From the NCBI GenBank assembly GCA_945925985.1, contig CAMELV010000014.1, positions 36,260 to 100,259 of the forward strand: DNA of 64,000 nucleotides. Direction: 5' to 3'. Source of the DNA: Comamonas sp. lk. GTDB lineage: Bacteria > Pseudomonadota > Gammaproteobacteria > Burkholderiales > Burkholderiaceae_C. The notes below the pieces were generated by a model that was given only the letters and a program-made list of their open reading frames with translations, was not told the DNA's origin and did no database searches. The position numbers and the translations under genes were made by a program. Positions 45,612-59,589 of this stretch are shown here, piece by piece (the stretch's first letter is position 1; each line of letters opens with the position of its first letter).

Positions 45612-46027
45612 GCGCGGACAGGCGGTCCGCTCAAAACCCAGACTGTGCCGGCAGCGCACAACCACTGCAGCAAAAGCATGCCGCTGCCCAAACTGTGCCA
45701 TAGGCGTAAGTTCTCCCTTAGCGCAATGCGAGGCGCCACTGCAAATTCGACCAGCAGCGCCAGCAACATGCCTGACACTATCAAAATAGTAGCAGGATAT
45801 AAAGGCGCGACAAGGCCTAGAGCCTGATTTGGTCTAAGGAACAGCAACAGGCACAGACCACAGACCAAGGCAGCCCAAGTCTGCGCTGTAAAGAGCTTGG
45901 CGGCCATACCGCCGGCTAGAGCAGGCGTAGGCAGGTTGATAAACAGCAGCGGCACGATCCATGCCCCAAGCGCCGTGAGACTGCCCCACCACAAAGCGGC
46001 CGCCAGGAACAGCAAGCGATGGCGCAT
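45602..46027 (-). CDS. DUF4149-like small membrane protein
   Basis: A 141-residue protein with four predicted membrane helices (about 5-32, 45-65, 72-95, 112-135). The pattern LWWGSLTALGAWIVPLLFINLPTPALAGGMAAKLFTAQTW is typical of the DUF4149 group found beside greA in betaproteobacteria. Function is unknown. It starts one base after the greA stop, so it is the last gene of the carA-to-greA unit. Confidence 0.85.
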   Translation of the reverse strand: MRHRLLFLAAALWWGSLTALGAWIVPLLFINLPTPALAGGMAAKLFTAQTWAALVCGLCLLLFLRPNQALGLVAPLYPATILIVSGMLLALLVEFAVAPRIALRENLRLWHSLGSGMLLLQWLCAAGTVWVLSGPPVRAQV

Positions 46028-46028
46028 G

Positions 46029-46505
46029 TCAGACGTAATTGACCGCTACAACCTCGTAGCGGCGGACTCCACCCGGTGCCTGTACTTCGGCAGTGTCACC
46101 TTCGACCTTGCCGATGAGGGCACGAGCAATCGGGCTGCCGATGTTGATGAACCCGAGCTTGATATCAGCCTCGTCCTCGCCGACGATCTGGTAAGTGACC
46201 TGGTCACCCGAGTCCTCATCCTCGAGTTGAACCGTGGCGCCGAACACCACCTTGCCACCGGCATCGAGTTCGGCGGGATCAATGATTTGGGCCGCAGACA
46301 ATTTGCCGTCGATTTCCTGAATTCGACCTTCGATGAAGCCCTGGCGATCCTTGGCCGCATCGTATTCGGCGTTTTCACTGAGGTCGCCCTGGGCCCGAGC
46401 TTCGGCAATGGCGTTGATGACCCAGGGGCGATCAACGGTTTTAAGCCTGTGTAATTCCGCCTTGAGCTTTTCAGCGCCGCGCTTGGTAATGGGAATGGTG
46501 GCCAC
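46029..46505 (-). CDS. greA: Transcription elongation factor GreA
   Basis: Rescues backtracked RNA polymerase by stimulating transcript cleavage; 158 residues. The N-terminal coiled coil begins [61 protein letters not shown], with the acidic tip [12 protein letters not shown], and the C-terminal FKBP-like domain ends [10 protein letters not shown]. The start is GTG 46505 with an AGGGAG ribosome site; a longer frame lacks similarity. It lies 108 bases after carB. Confidence 0.98.
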   Translation of the reverse strand: MATIPITKRGAEKLKAELHRLKTVDRPWVINAIAEARAQGDLSENAEYDAAKDRQGFIEGRIQEIDGKLSAAQIIDPAELDAGGKVVFGATVQLEDEDSGDQVTYQIVGEDEADIKLGFINIGSPIARALIGKVEGDTAEVQAPGGVRRYEVVAVNYV

Positions 46506-46613
46506 GTTGTGCTCCCTAAGGGGAATGAAGTGAATACATAAAACTAAACCGCCGAGCGTTGCCGGTCGGCGGTATTCTTGCATCCCAATTATGCCGTGGC
46601 TGGAGGCGACTGA

Positions 46614-49889
<3,276 letters not shown>

Positions 49890-49977
49890 GTTCTTTCCTG
49901 CTCTCTATTTTTTAGTGGCAACGCGATACGGCGCTGCAGTGATGGCTACCGACACAAGCTGGGGCTGACCGCACAGC

Positions 49978-50637
49978 TCAGGCCAGGCTGGCGGTAGCCA
50001 GCTTGACACCAAACCAGACAAATACGGCGCCCACCGCACCTGAAAGAATGGCGGACAAGTTATGCCGCTCGCGAAAACCATCGGCCAAGCGCGCGCCCAT
50101 GACAATCAGCACTGACAGATAGACCGCACTAAAGCCCATAACGATCGCACTCAAAATCAAAAAGGGGACTGCTGGTGTCGGGTAGTTCGGGTCGATGAAC
50201 TGCACAAAAAACGACAGCAGAAACAAAATGGCCTTTGGGTTCAGTAGGCTCACCAGCAGCGCGCGCTGAAACGGCTTGGCCAGGTGCGCCGGAACGACCT
50301 GCACAGCGTTGGCGGCGGTGTCATCGACCCTACGCCATTTCTGAAGGGCCGCAAACAGCAATTGCACCCCGACCCATCCCAAGTAAGCGGCACCGGCGTA
50401 CTTCACGACCATGAACAGCGCCGGTGTGGTGCGCAGCAAGCCTGCCGCCCCCAGCGCCACCATAACCAGCAGCAGGGCGTCACCCAAAAAAACGCCCAAG
50501 GCACCGTGAAAACCGGCCTTCACGCCTCGCGCAGTGGCTACCGATAGTACGAACAGCGAGTTGGGCCCGGGCAGCAGAATGATGCCAAACGCACCGATCG
50601 CATAGGTCCACAGGTCGGTCACCCCGTAAAAGCTCAT
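49978..50637 (-). CDS. leuE: LysE/RhtB family amino-acid exporter, LeuE-like
   Basis: Inner-membrane amino-acid exporter, 219 residues, six hydrophobic segments. It opens [52 protein letters not shown], and contains [23 protein letters not shown]; both are close to E. coli LeuE, a leucine exporter. Its ATG overlaps the carA stop by four bases, so it is translated with carA, and carB follows after 88 bases. The placement inside carAB is unusual and suggests export linked to amino-acid or arginine/pyrimidine balance, though the real substrate is not shown. Confidence 0.9.
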   Translation of the reverse strand: MSFYGVTDLWTYAIGAFGIILLPGPNSLFVLSVATARGVKAGFHGALGVFLGDALLLVMVALGAAGLLRTTPALFMVVKYAGAAYLGWVGVQLLFAALQKWRRVDDTAANAVQVVPAHLAKPFQRALLVSLLNPKAILFLLSFFVQFIDPNYPTPAVPFLILSAIVMGFSAVYLSVLIVMGARLADGFRERHNLSAILSGAVGAVFVWFGVKLATASLA

Positions 50638-51821
50638 GCCCGCGACTCCATCTCCCGTATGAAACGGTCAAACATGTAGCCGATGTCATGCGGGCCTGGT
50701 GAGGCCTCGGGGTGACCCTGGAAGCAGAAGGCCGGGCGGTCGGTGCGCTCCAGCCCTTGTACCGTGCTGTCAAACAGACTGACATGGGTGACCCGCAGCG
50801 TGGCGGGCAACGATGTGTCGTCTACCGCAAAGCCATGGTTCTGGCTGGTGATGCTGACACGTCCGCTTCCGAGTTCCTTGACAGGGTGGTTGGCGCCGTG
50901 GTGACCAAACTTCATTTTGAAGGTTTGCGCTCCGCTGGCCAGCGCCATGATCTGATGGCCCAGGCAGATGCCGAAGGTAGGAATCCCGCTGTCGATCAAG
51001 GTCGCGGCGGCGGCAATGGCATAGTCACAGGGCTGTGGGTCGCCAGGGCCGTTACTCAGAAAAATGCCGTCGGGCCGATAGGCCAGCACATCGGCGGCAG
51101 AGGTCTGGGCCGGCACGACCGAGACGCGGCAACCGCGCTCGGCCAGCATGCGGAGGATATTGTGTTTGACGCCAAAATCATAGGCCACCACGTGGAATCG
51201 GCCATGCATCTGCTCACCGTAACCAGGCTTGCCGTCTAGGCTGGCGTGGGCCAGTTGCCACTCGGTCTGTGTCCACGCGTAGGGGGCTTTAGCCGACACC
51301 ACGCGGGCCAAGTCGAGTCCGGCCATGTTCGGCGCGGCCAGCGCCAGGGCTTTAGCACGGTCGATAACGGCTGGCGTGACCGCCTCGCCCGCGGACAAGC
51401 CCAGAATACAACCGTTCTGCGCGCCCTGGGTACGCAACTGGCGCGTCAATTTGCGGGTGTCAATATTGGCGATGGCCACGGTGCCCTCTCGTTGCAGGTA
51501 GCGCTCCAGGCTCATGTCCTGCCGGAAGTTGGAGGCCACCAGCGGCAAGTCTTTGATGATGAGTCCGGCCGCGTAAACACGGGAGGCCTCTACATCTTGC
51601 GCATTGATGCCGTAATTGCCAATATGGGGATAGGTCAGGGTAACGATTTGCTGGCAGTAGCTAGGGTCTGTCAGGATTTCCTGGTAGCCGGTCATGGCAG
51701 TGTTGAACACCACCTCGCCGACCGTGACGCCTGGGGCGCCAATGGAATCACCAACATAGACAGTGCCGTCTGCGAGCGCCAGGATGGCGGGAGGGGCGGT
51801 TCCCTTAAGAGACACAAGCAC
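50634..51821 (-). CDS. carA: Carbamoyl phosphate synthase small subunit
   Basis: Glutamine amidotransferase subunit that passes ammonia to CarB; 395 residues. The N-terminal domain includes [37 protein letters not shown]. The amidotransferase triad is seen as Cys in [13 protein letters not shown] and His/Glu in [13 protein letters not shown], with SNGPGDP nearby. The start is taken as GTG 51821, six bases after GGAG; an in-frame TTG at 51854 would add 11 residues. A TATAAT lies about 120 bases upstream. First gene of carA-leuE-carB-greA. Confidence 0.97.
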   Translation of the reverse strand: MLVSLKGTAPPAILALADGTVYVGDSIGAPGVTVGEVVFNTAMTGYQEILTDPSYCQQIVTLTYPHIGNYGINAQDVEASRVYAAGLIIKDLPLVASNFRQDMSLERYLQREGTVAIANIDTRKLTRQLRTQGAQNGCILGLSAGEAVTPAVIDRAKALALAAPNMAGLDLARVVSAKAPYAWTQTEWQLAHASLDGKPGYGEQMHGRFHVVAYDFGVKHNILRMLAERGCRVSVVPAQTSAADVLAYRPDGIFLSNGPGDPQPCDYAIAAAATLIDSGIPTFGICLGHQIMALASGAQTFKMKFGHHGANHPVKELGSGRVSITSQNHGFAVDDTSLPATLRVTHVSLFDSTVQGLERTDRPAFCFQGHPEASPGPHDIGYMFDRFIREMESRA

Positions 51822-51941
51822 GGGGTTCTCCGAGTAAGTTACGGGTACGCCCAATGCGCCTCAGGAACAGCGCCTGAAAGACTTAACGGTGGGATTTGGC
51901 CTGAGTTGCGCTAGGCGTACGGGCGTGCAGGTTAGACAGAG

Positions 51942-51970
51942 ATTATAGCTGAGGGGCGTGCGCTAAACCG
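51942..51970 (-). promoter_or_regulatory. Candidate carA promoter
   Basis: A perfect TATAAT (51947-51942, minus strand) lies about 120 bases before the carA start. The -35 at 17 bases (CGGTTT) is poor. It falls in the 153-base gap between the rRNA/tRNA methyltransferase gene and carA, which holds no gene; the resulting leader of about 110 bases contains two GCGCCT-starting repeats but no recognised riboswitch. Confidence 0.35.
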
Positions 51971-51974
51971 GCCT

Positions 51975-52769
51975 TCATGGAAAGGTCGCCGTGGCACTGG
52001 CGTGCAAGCAAATCGCTGCGGCACTGGCCACATTCAACGATTCCTCGCCACCCGGCTGGGCAATGCGAACCTGCAGGCCGGCCCGACCGGCCAGGTGGCC
52101 GCTGACACCCTGTCCCTCATGACCAAAGGCCCAGGCACAGGGCATGGGCAGTCTCCTACCGCTCAGCAATTGGTGCAACGCCATTCCAGCATGGGAACTG
52201 GTGACAACGATCGGTACATGGAGCGCATTGAGAACGTCGGGCTCGACGCCGTCAAACAAGGTCAGACCAAAGTGCGCACCCATACCGGCACGCAGCACTT
52301 TAGGCGACCACAGCGCAGCCGTGCCTTTGAGTGCGATCACCTGGGCGAAGCCGAAGGCTGAGGCACTGCGCAGAATAGCGCCAACATTGCCGGCATCTTG
52401 CACGCGATCCAGAATGACCGTCGGCACTTGCCGCGGCACGGAGAGGTCCCCCGGTAAGTCAATGAGGAAGCCCATCGCAGCCGGCGAGGCTAAGCCACTG
52501 ATATCGGCAAAAAAAGCATCCGGAATTACTATGTTTTTTGAAGCACACTTTGTCCATTCGGCGGGGGCTAACGGCCAAAATGATGCAGAGAAAATCACAA
52601 ACTCAGGGGTTACACCGCGCAACAGCGCAGCATGGCACAGGTGATCGCCCTCGACCCAGATCCGTCCCTGCCGGCGATAGGCTGTGCTGTCCTGCGTCAG
52701 GCGACGCAGTTCTTTGAGCAGGGGGTTGTCACGCGAACTGACAAATTGGGCTGGCGCAGCAGGCATCAC
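51975..52769 (-). CDS. TrmH/SpoU-family RNA 2'-O-methyltransferase
   Basis: Predicted rRNA or tRNA ribose methyltransferase, 264 residues. An N-terminal substrate-binding part ([41 protein letters not shown]) is followed by the knotted SPOUT domain with [34 protein letters not shown] and [24 protein letters not shown], the three SpoU motifs. The exact target nucleotide is not known. Its ATG overlaps the rnhB stop by four bases; it ends the lpxD-to-rnhB cluster. Confidence 0.92.
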   Translation of the reverse strand: MMPAAPAQFVSSRDNPLLKELRRLTQDSTAYRRQGRIWVEGDHLCHAALLRGVTPEFVIFSASFWPLAPAEWTKCASKNIVIPDAFFADISGLASPAAMGFLIDLPGDLSVPRQVPTVILDRVQDAGNVGAILRSASAFGFAQVIALKGTAALWSPKVLRAGMGAHFGLTLFDGVEPDVLNALHVPIVVTSSHAGMALHQLLSGRRLPMPCAWAFGHEGQGVSGHLAGRAGLQVRIAQPGGEESLNVASAAAICLHASATATFP

Positions 52770-53380
52770 AGGAGTACGGCCACCGGTCGGAAACTGGTTC
52801 GATGCTGGGCGCAGGGGCCATGCGCCTGCAAGGCTGCCAAATGAGCCGCCGTGCCGTAGCCCTTGTGTCGCGCAAAGCCGTACTGCGGGTAGTGCTGATC
52901 AAGCTCAAGGCACCACCTGTCACGGTGAACCTTAGCCAAAATGGAGGCTGCAGAAATCGCTGGTACCAGTGCGTCGCCACCAACGATGGCCTCAGCCAGC
53001 ACCCCAAGTACGGGCAGGCGGTTGCCATCAACCAGCACCTTATTGGGTTTTAGGCGCAGGCCCTCCACCGCCCGGCGCATGGCCAATAGGGTCGCCTGAA
53101 GGATATTGAGCCGGTCGATTTCCTCGACGCTGGCTTCGGCAATTGAGCAGCACAGGGCCTTGGCTTTGATCTCGTCAAAGAGGCGCTCGCGACGTAACGG
53201 CGTGAGTTTTTTCGAATCAGCCAGACCTTTGATGGGTTTGCGCTCGTCCAAAATCACGGCCGCCGCGACCACTGGCCCGGCTAAAGGGCCGCGCCCGGCC
53301 TCATCCACCCCGGCGATCAAGCCAGCGATGTCCCAGGACAGGGCCGATTGTTCAGGTTTGGAGGATTTTTTCGATCGCAT
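52766..53380 (-). CDS. rnhB: Ribonuclease HII
   Basis: Removes ribonucleotides embedded in DNA; 204 residues. The acidic metal site is visible as [21 protein letters not shown] (Asp-Glu), [18 protein letters not shown] and [11 protein letters not shown], with the family end [13 protein letters not shown]. Its start overlaps the end of lpxB by 29 bases, so it must be translated by coupling. RNase HI is also encoded in this window at 6.4-6.8 kb. Confidence 0.96.
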   Translation of the reverse strand: MRSKKSSKPEQSALSWDIAGLIAGVDEAGRGPLAGPVVAAAVILDERKPIKGLADSKKLTPLRRERLFDEIKAKALCCSIAEASVEEIDRLNILQATLLAMRRAVEGLRLKPNKVLVDGNRLPVLGVLAEAIVGGDALVPAISAASILAKVHRDRWCLELDQHYPQYGFARHKGYGTAAHLAALQAHGPCAQHRTSFRPVAVLL

Positions 53381-54497
53381 GGGCAGCTATTGTCGGCGTG
53401 TCCTGACGCAATTGCAGGTGCAACTCGGTAAAGCGCTGGTGTAAACCCGCCACTTGGGCAGGCTTGGCGGCCAAGCCTGTCAAGATGGCATCGGCCAGAG
53501 CGCGGGGGGTGGCAGCCTGCTGTAGCAGTTCTGGCACGACAAAATCCTGGCAAAGAATATTGGGCAAGCCGACCCAGGGCTGCAATTTTTTGCGCCGCAT
53601 GATCTGCCAGGACAACGCGCTCATGTGGTACGCGATGACCATGGGACGTTTGAAAAGTGCAGCCTCCAGCGTCGCGGTGCCGCTGGCAATCAGGGTCAAA
53701 TCACAGGCGGCCAGCGCAGTATGCGACTGCCCAGCCACGATGGTGAGGTGCTCCGCCATACCGCTGGCCCGTGCCGCCTGCTCAATCGCCGGCATCAAAG
53801 CAGGCACGGCTGGAACCACGAACTGCATGGTTGCTTGCGCCTGCCGGACCAGCGCTGCTGTTTGAAAAAACCGCACTGCTAAGTGCGCAATTTCAGATTG
53901 CCGGCTACCGGGCAAAAGTGCCAGCACCGGGGCATCCTGCCGAAGTCCAAGTTTCACTCGCGCAGAAGCCCGATCTGGCTCGAGTGGGATGACCTGGGCC
54001 AAGGGATGGCCAACATAAGTGGCCGCGATGCCATGGCTGGCCAGCAGCGCCGGCTCAAACGGAAAGAGGCAAAGCACATGGTCAACGCTTCGGCGGATAG
54101 CATTTAGCCGCTCGGCCCGCCATGCCCAGACCGATGGACAAACAAAATGCACAGTCTTGACGCCAGTAGCCTTCAGTGCAGCTTCCAGGTCCAGATTGAA
54201 ATCCGGGGCGTCGACGCCAATCAACAGGTCCGGGCGCTGTAGCAGCAAACGCGTCTTGAGTTGGCGCCGGATTCCCACGATCTCACGGTAGCGACGCAGC
54301 ACCTCCCAGCCATAGCCATGCACCGACAGTTTCTCGTGTGGCCACCAGGCGGTGAAGCCGCGAGCGGCCATCTGAGGCCCGCCGATGCCGGACGCGCGCA
54401 GTTCAGGCCAGCGGGCCCGCAAGCCATCGAGCATCAAACCAGCCAACAGGTCGCCAGAGGTTTCACCAGCGACCATGGCCAAATTAAGGGCATTCAT
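53352..54497 (-). CDS. lpxB: Lipid-A-disaccharide synthase
   Basis: Inner-face membrane glycosyltransferase joining UDP-diacylglucosamine and lipid X; 381 residues. It begins [28 protein letters not shown], followed by the family blocks [45 protein letters not shown], and [32 protein letters not shown] 54497 begins at the conserved N terminus; an upstream GTG lies inside lpxA. It follows lpxA by 16 bases. Confidence 0.97.
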   Translation of the reverse strand: MNALNLAMVAGETSGDLLAGLMLDGLRARWPELRASGIGGPQMAARGFTAWWPHEKLSVHGYGWEVLRRYREIVGIRRQLKTRLLLQRPDLLIGVDAPDFNLDLEAALKATGVKTVHFVCPSVWAWRAERLNAIRRSVDHVLCLFPFEPALLASHGIAATYVGHPLAQVIPLEPDRASARVKLGLRQDAPVLALLPGSRQSEIAHLAVRFFQTAALVRQAQATMQFVVPAVPALMPAIEQAARASGMAEHLTIVAGQSHTALAACDLTLIASGTATLEAALFKRPMVIAYHMSALSWQIMRRKKLQPWVGLPNILCQDFVVPELLQQAATPRALADAILTGLAAKPAQVAGLHQRFTELHLQLRQDTPTIAAHAIEKILQT

Positions 54498-54513
54498 GCC
54501 AGCCTGACCCGGC

Positions 54514-55308
54514 TCAGCGCACGATGCCACGCTGCGGAGACGTTTTTGATAAAAATGATAGCATCATCTCTATATCTGACAGGGCTTCCAGGCCTTTTTC
54601 GCCTAAATCGGCAATCGCTTGGCGGGCCAGGTCGAGTGTCAGATTATCTCGATACAGTGCCTTGTGCATGGACTTGACGACGGCCAGTCGCTCGGCCGAA
54701 AACCCGCGCCGGCGCAAACCTTCGTAGTTCATGGACCGCGCCTGCGCTGGCTGCCCTTGGCACATGACAAAGGGAGGCAAGTCGGCAAACAGCAACGAAC
54801 ACATGGCGGTCATACTGTGCGCACCAATTTTCACGAACTGGTGCACCACCGTGAATCCGCCCAAAATTGCCCAATCCCCAACCTGCACATGACCCGCCAG
54901 CTGGGCGTTGTTGGCAAAAATAGTATGGTCGCCGACCACGCAATCGTGCGCCAAGTGCACATAGGCCATCAGCCAGTTGTCGTTGCCAACCCGGGTCACA
55001 CCGCTGTCTCCAGGAGAGCCGATGTTGAAGGTGCAAAACTCCCTCACGGTATTGCGGTCACCGATCACCAACTCGCAGGGCTCACCGGCATACTTCTTGT
55101 CCTGCGGGATAGCGCCGAGGGAGTTGAACTGGAAAATACGGTTGTCCCGGCCGATCGTGGTGTGCCCCTCCAGCACGCAGTGCGGACCGATGGTGGTGCC
55201 GGCACCAATCCGCACATGAGGGCCGATCACCGTGTAGGGGCCGACCGATACCGAACTGTCAAGCTCAGCGCAAGGATCAACCAATGCGGTGGCATGGATC
55301 GCGGTCAC
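54514..55308 (-). CDS. lpxA: UDP-N-acetylglucosamine acyltransferase
   Basis: First step of lipid A synthesis, 264 residues. The left-handed beta-helix repeats are clear ([32 protein letters not shown]). The catalytic His lies in [20 protein letters not shown] and the C-terminal helical domain includes [15 protein letters not shown]. It lies 10 bases after fabZ in the classical lpxD-fabZ-lpxA-lpxB order. Confidence 0.98.
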   Translation of the reverse strand: MTAIHATALVDPCAELDSSVSVGPYTVIGPHVRIGAGTTIGPHCVLEGHTTIGRDNRIFQFNSLGAIPQDKKYAGEPCELVIGDRNTVREFCTFNIGSPGDSGVTRVGNDNWLMAYVHLAHDCVVGDHTIFANNAQLAGHVQVGDWAILGGFTVVHQFVKIGAHSMTAMCSLLFADLPPFVMCQGQPAQARSMNYEGLRRRGFSAERLAVVKSMHKALYRDNLTLDLARQAIADLGEKGLEALSDIEMMLSFLSKTSPQRGIVR

Positions 55309-55318
55309 TGTGGTTCCT

Positions 55319-55756
55319 TCAGACGATGGCCCGCATTGCGCAGGTCAATTCAGCTTCGACCGCAAGGTCGTCGCCCACCAGCGCACGAGCCTTGAACTTG
55401 AAAATACCGGCTTTCATGCGCAACAACGCCACGTCCAGAATGAGTTGATCACCGGGCTCCACCGGCCGCTTGAAACGCGCGCCATCAATCCCAGCAAAGT
55501 AATACACGGTGTCGTCGCTGGGTGATGCGTCCAGCGCGTCAAAGGCCAGCAATGCGGCCGCCTGGGCCAGGGCTTCAAGCATCAACACACCCGGCATGAC
55601 TGGGCGATGTGGGAAATGGCCCTGGAAAAACGGCTCATTCATAGTCACATTTTTCAGCGCCCGAATAGTTTTGCCCTTGTCAATAGCCAGCACCCGGTCA
55701 ACCAGCAGAAACGGGTAACGATGTGGCAATTGCTTAAGAATCTTATGGATGTCCAT
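55319..55756 (-). CDS. fabZ: 3-hydroxyacyl-ACP dehydratase FabZ
   Basis: Dehydrates 3-hydroxyacyl-ACP in fatty acid elongation and competes with LpxA for its substrate; 145 residues. The hot-dog fold active site is visible as [28 protein letters not shown], with catalytic His and Glu. It begins [22 protein letters not shown]. The ATG overlaps the lpxD stop by one base (TGATG). Confidence 0.98.
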   Translation of the reverse strand: MDIHKILKQLPHRYPFLLVDRVLAIDKGKTIRALKNVTMNEPFFQGHFPHRPVMPGVLMLEALAQAAALLAFDALDASPSDDTVYYFAGIDGARFKRPVEPGDQLILDVALLRMKAGIFKFKARALVGDDLAVEAELTCAMRAIV

Positions 55757-56742
55757 CAGGGTGGTTCCTTGTTGTCGAATATTTTTTCCAGGCTGCGAAC
55801 CCGCTCACGCAGGCCGCTAAGCTGTTTCAGCGAGGCCGCATTTTTTTCCCAAGCCGGGTTGTCATCGATCGGAAAAAACCCGGTGTAGTGTCCCGGTTTA
55901 GGGATCGATCGGGTGACCACGCTGGCCGCTGAAATGTGCACATGATCAGCCAGCTCCAGGTGTCCCAGCACGATGGCGCCACCACCAAGTGTGCAATGAG
56001 CACCGATACGGGCGCTCCCAGCCACACCGACACAGCCGGCAAGGGCGCTGTGCGCGCCAATCTGGACGTTATGGCCGATCTGCACAAGATTGTCGAGCTT
56101 GACGCCATCGGCAATCAGCGTGTCTTTCAAGGCGCCCCGGTCAATGCAGGTGTTAGCACCTATTTCGACGTCATTGCCGATTCGTACCGCGCCCAATTGC
56201 TCGATCTTTTCCCAAACACCGTCGTTAGGCGCAAAACCGAACCCATCAGCACCTATCACAACGCCGGGATGAAGCAGACAGCGCTCGCCAATATGACAGT
56301 CTTCCGACACTGTCACACGAGAACGCAACTCCGTGTCAGCGCCGATGGTAGCGCCGCGCTCAATGACACACAGGGCTCCCACGATCGCGCTGGGATGCAC
56401 CCGGGCCTCCGGGTCAATCACCGCACTGGGATGGATTCTGTGGCGCAGCGGTCGTTGCGTGGCAGACTTCCAGAGCCGGGTCACACGGGAAAAATAGAGG
56501 TAGGGTTGCGTTACCACGATACATGACCCCCGCTCACATGCCGGAACCAGGTGTTCGGGGCTCACAATCACGCAGGCGGCTTGAGAAACAGCCAGTAAAC
56601 CCCGGTATTTTGGATGACTGAGAAAGCTCAGCGTCTCAGGTCCAGCAGTCTCGAGAGGTTCGAGCGCCACAATCCAGGTGTCGGGGTCACCGTGCAGCTC
56701 GCCACCCAAGGCTTCAACAATCGCACCTAATCGCAGGGCCAC
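55756..56742 (-). CDS. lpxD: UDP-3-O-acylglucosamine N-acyltransferase
   Basis: Third step of lipid A synthesis, 328 residues. An N-terminal uridine-binding domain ([21 protein letters not shown]) is followed by hexapeptide repeats ([44 protein letters not shown]) and a C-terminal helix. The catalytic His lies in [14 protein letters not shown]. It follows skp by 22 bases. Confidence 0.97.
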   Translation of the reverse strand: MALRLGAIVEALGGELHGDPDTWIVALEPLETAGPETLSFLSHPKYRGLLAVSQAACVIVSPEHLVPACERGSCIVVTQPYLYFSRVTRLWKSATQRPLRHRIHPSAVIDPEARVHPSAIVGALCVIERGATIGADTELRSRVTVSEDCHIGERCLLHPGVVIGADGFGFAPNDGVWEKIEQLGAVRIGNDVEIGANTCIDRGALKDTLIADGVKLDNLVQIGHNVQIGAHSALAGCVGVAGSARIGAHCTLGGGAIVLGHLELADHVHISAASVVTRSIPKPGHYTGFFPIDDNPAWEKNAASLKQLSGLRERVRSLEKIFDNKEPP

Positions 56743-56764
56743 ACGTCGAACGCCTTGCGCGACC

Positions 56765-57277
56765 TTATTTGGCAGCAGCCGAATTCAGAACTTTGATGAC
56801 CTTCTCGGTAATGTCATGCTTGGGATTGACATAAACCGCCTCCTGCAAGATCAGATCGTATTTTTCTGCTTCTGCCACCTGCTTGACCACTTTGTTGGCG
56901 CGCTCCAGCACCTGCTGCAACTCTTCGTTTTTGCGGGCATTGAGGTCTTCCTGGAATTCCCGGCGCTTCCGCTGAAAATCCCGATCCTGATCTACCAGTT
57001 GTTTTTGCCGGTTGGCGCGTTGGCTTTCAGACAGGGTGGGTGCTTCCCTCTCCAATCTGTCTGCAGCAGACTTCACGCTCGCGCCCTGGTCAACCAAGTC
57101 TTTTTCCCGCTTGGAGAATTCCTGCTCCAACTTAGTCTGGGCGGCCTTAGCAGTCGCCGCCTCCTTGAAAATTCTGTCAGTGCTCACAAAGCCGATGCGG
57201 AACTCCTGAGCCTGTGCCAAAAGTACAGCTGTGCTCAAAAAGACGCTAGCGCCAATCCGTTGCAAAAGATGATTCAT
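56765..57277 (-). CDS. skp: Periplasmic chaperone Skp/OmpH
   Basis: Periplasmic chaperone for outer membrane proteins, 170 residues. A signal peptide ([24 protein letters not shown]) is followed by [15 protein letters not shown], then long amphipathic helices rich in Lys, Arg, Glu and Gln that form the tentacle arms, and a short C-terminal strand region. It starts at the last base of the bamA stop and precedes lpxD, as usual. Confidence 0.96.
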   Translation of the reverse strand: MNHLLQRIGASVFLSTAVLLAQAQEFRIGFVSTDRIFKEAATAKAAQTKLEQEFSKREKDLVDQGASVKSAADRLEREAPTLSESQRANRQKQLVDQDRDFQRKRREFQEDLNARKNEELQQVLERANKVVKQVAEAEKYDLILQEAVYVNPKHDITEKVIKVLNSAAAK

Positions 57278-59580
57278 TAGAAGCTTGATCCAATCTGGAA
57301 TTGCACACTCTGCATTTTATCCCCTTCATAATTCTTGACGGGCCAGGAAAATGCCAAACGCAAGGGGCCTACAGGCGAGATCCAGCTGATACCAACCCCG
57401 GTTGATGATCTCAAATCATTTGCGGTGGCATTTGACGCCAGACCTCCGTCGGGCCCTGCGATGCTGCCAACATCAACAAAGCCATACAAGCGGAGCGTCC
57501 TGTCGTTGCCGGCTCCGGGAAATGGTGTCAGCAACTCCGCATTCAGGTTGACCTTGCGCGCGCCACCCACCACCGCGCCATTCACGTCACGGGGGCCAAG
57601 ACTTCCCTGCTCAAAGCCGCGAACCGAGCCAAGGCCGCCACCGTAAAAATTCTTAAACACAGGGTATGCCCGCTCTCCAACGGCCACACCGAATCCCGCT
57701 TCCCCGTTCACAGCCACGGTAAACTGCTTATTCAACGGAAAATATTCTTGGTACTGGTAAGACGCCCGGAAGTACCGGGCATCGCCGGCCACCGACCACT
57801 CTGCGTTGGCGCGTTGCAATCGCCCCGAATTGGGCGCGAGGGAACTGTCGCGGCGGTCACGCGACCAACCCAGCGTCAAGGGCAAAGCACTGCTGTCGTA
57901 ACCGAATTGATTGGCATAGTCAAGATAGGACGTCGGCAGCGACGTACCTGGCACGATGCTCGTATTTTCGACGCCAGCCCCGAAGTAGACCGTGTCGCTT
58001 TCTGTTAAGGGTACGCCAAACCTGGCGCTGCCACCCGAAGTGACTAGCTTGTAGTAGCTTTGGTCTTCGTAAGGACTGAAGGTCTTGTAATAGAGGCTCA
58101 AAGTTCGTGACACACCATCTGCAGTGAAATACGGATCGGTGGTATTGAAATCAAGCACCCGGTTAATCTTGCTGCTATTCAGTTGGACACCCAAGGAGTT
58201 ACCAGATCCGAAGGCGTTTTCCTGCTTTATGGCAAATGAGAGCCCCAGGCCGTCGCCACTGGAGAAGCCAGCGCCCAAGCTGAGACTTCCCGTGGGTTTC
58301 TCCACCACATCAAAAGTCAGGTCAACCTGATCTGGAGACCCAGGTACTTCTTGGGTATCAACAGAAACGGAACCGAAATACCCGAGTCGATCAACCCGAT
58401 CCCGAGACAGTTTGATCTTGTCCCCGTCATACCAAGACGCCTCGAACTGCCTAAGCTCACGGCGTACGACCACGTCGCGCGACCGACTGTTGCCCGCAAT
58501 GTTGATTTTTCGGACATAGGCCCGACGTGAAGGATCAGCTTGGAGCGTAATGGCCACTCGGTTGTTCGCGCGATCAATCTCAGATCGCGCCTGGACCCTC
58601 GCAAACGCAAAGCCAAAATTCCCAAAATAGTCAATAAAGGCCTTGGTTGTCTTAGCGACGTCATCGGCGTTATAGGGCTGGCCAGGCCGAATCGACACGA
58701 GCGATTTGAATTCATCGTCCCGTCCCAGGAAATTACCCTCGAACTTGACGACACTCACATCAAACCGGTCTCCCTCGGAGAGGTTGACGGTGATCGCAAT
58801 GTCTGTCTTGTTGGGAAGTATCGATACCTGCGTTGAGTCGACTTTGAACTCAAGGTAACCACGCGTTAAGTAGAAAGAGCGCAGCGTCTCAATGTCTGCG
58901 TTAAGTTTGGCACGCGAGTAACGGTTAGATTTGGTATACCAGCTCAGCAATCCACCGGTGTCGAGATCAAACAAACTGCGCAAGGCAGATTCAGAAAAGG
59001 CCTTATTCCCAACCAACCGAATCTCACTGATTTTTGCTGTGTCGCCCTCATTCACAGTGAATGTCAGGTTAACCCGGTTGCGCTCGATGGGCGTGACGGT
59101 GGTCACCACTTCAGCGGCGTACAGGCTACGGTTGATGTACTGACGTTTGAGTTCCTGCTCCGCGCGATCCAACTGTGCCTTGTCGAAGGGACGGCCATCG
59201 GCCAGCCCAACGTCGCGAAGGGCCTTTCGCAGAACTTCTTGGTCAAACTCTTTGGTCCCGACAAAGTCCATGGCGGCAACCGTTGGACGCTCTTCGACGA
59301 TCAGCACCAAAATGTCGCCGCTAACCTCGATGCGGACGTCCTTAAACAGCCCAAGCGCAAACAATGCCCGAATAGCCGCCGTTCCTTTTTCGTCGCTGTA
59401 AACATCGCCGACCTGTAGCGGGATGGAGACAAATACGGTCCCTGGCTCCACCCTCTGAAGTCCCTCAATTCGGATGTCCCGGACGGTGAAGGGCGTGACC
59501 GCCCAGGCAGTAGACGCGCCACCCAAAGCCATCATCAACAACAGGATCCAGGTACGTACACGTGAAGGGTTGATTAGCAT
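57277..59580 (-). CDS. bamA: Outer membrane protein assembly factor BamA
   Basis: Core of the BAM complex that inserts outer membrane beta-barrels; 767 residues. A signal peptide (LLLMMALGGASTAWA) precedes five POTRA domains (from FTVRDIRIEGLQRVEPGTVF to about residue 425) and a 16-strand barrel. Barrel landmarks are YQYQEYFPLNKQFTVAVNGEAG, KNFYGGGLGSVRGFEQGSLGPRD (the VRGF loop) and a C-terminal Phe in QFQIGSSF. It lies 9 bases after rseP. Confidence 0.98.
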   Translation of the reverse strand: MLINPSRVRTWILLLMMALGGASTAWAVTPFTVRDIRIEGLQRVEPGTVFVSIPLQVGDVYSDEKGTAAIRALFALGLFKDVRIEVSGDILVLIVEERPTVAAMDFVGTKEFDQEVLRKALRDVGLADGRPFDKAQLDRAEQELKRQYINRSLYAAEVVTTVTPIERNRVNLTFTVNEGDTAKISEIRLVGNKAFSESALRSLFDLDTGGLLSWYTKSNRYSRAKLNADIETLRSFYLTRGYLEFKVDSTQVSILPNKTDIAITVNLSEGDRFDVSVVKFEGNFLGRDDEFKSLVSIRPGQPYNADDVAKTTKAFIDYFGNFGFAFARVQARSEIDRANNRVAITLQADPSRRAYVRKINIAGNSRSRDVVVRRELRQFEASWYDGDKIKLSRDRVDRLGYFGSVSVDTQEVPGSPDQVDLTFDVVEKPTGSLSLGAGFSSGDGLGLSFAIKQENAFGSGNSLGVQLNSSKINRVLDFNTTDPYFTADGVSRTLSLYYKTFSPYEDQSYYKLVTSGGSARFGVPLTESDTVYFGAGVENTSIVPGTSLPTSYLDYANQFGYDSSALPLTLGWSRDRRDSSLAPNSGRLQRANAEWSVAGDARYFRASYQYQEYFPLNKQFTVAVNGEAGFGVAVGERAYPVFKNFYGGGLGSVRGFEQGSLGPRDVNGAVVGGARKVNLNAELLTPFPGAGNDRTLRLYGFVDVGSIAGPDGGLASNATANDLRSSTGVGISWISPVGPLRLAFSWPVKNYEGDKMQSVQFQIGSSF

Positions 59581-59589
59581 TTTTTGTTT

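Noticed and set aside
54619..55395. A 258-codon plus-strand open frame opposite lpxA
   Set aside because: Antisense to a beta-helix acyltransferase with regular repeats; regular composition keeps the other strand open.
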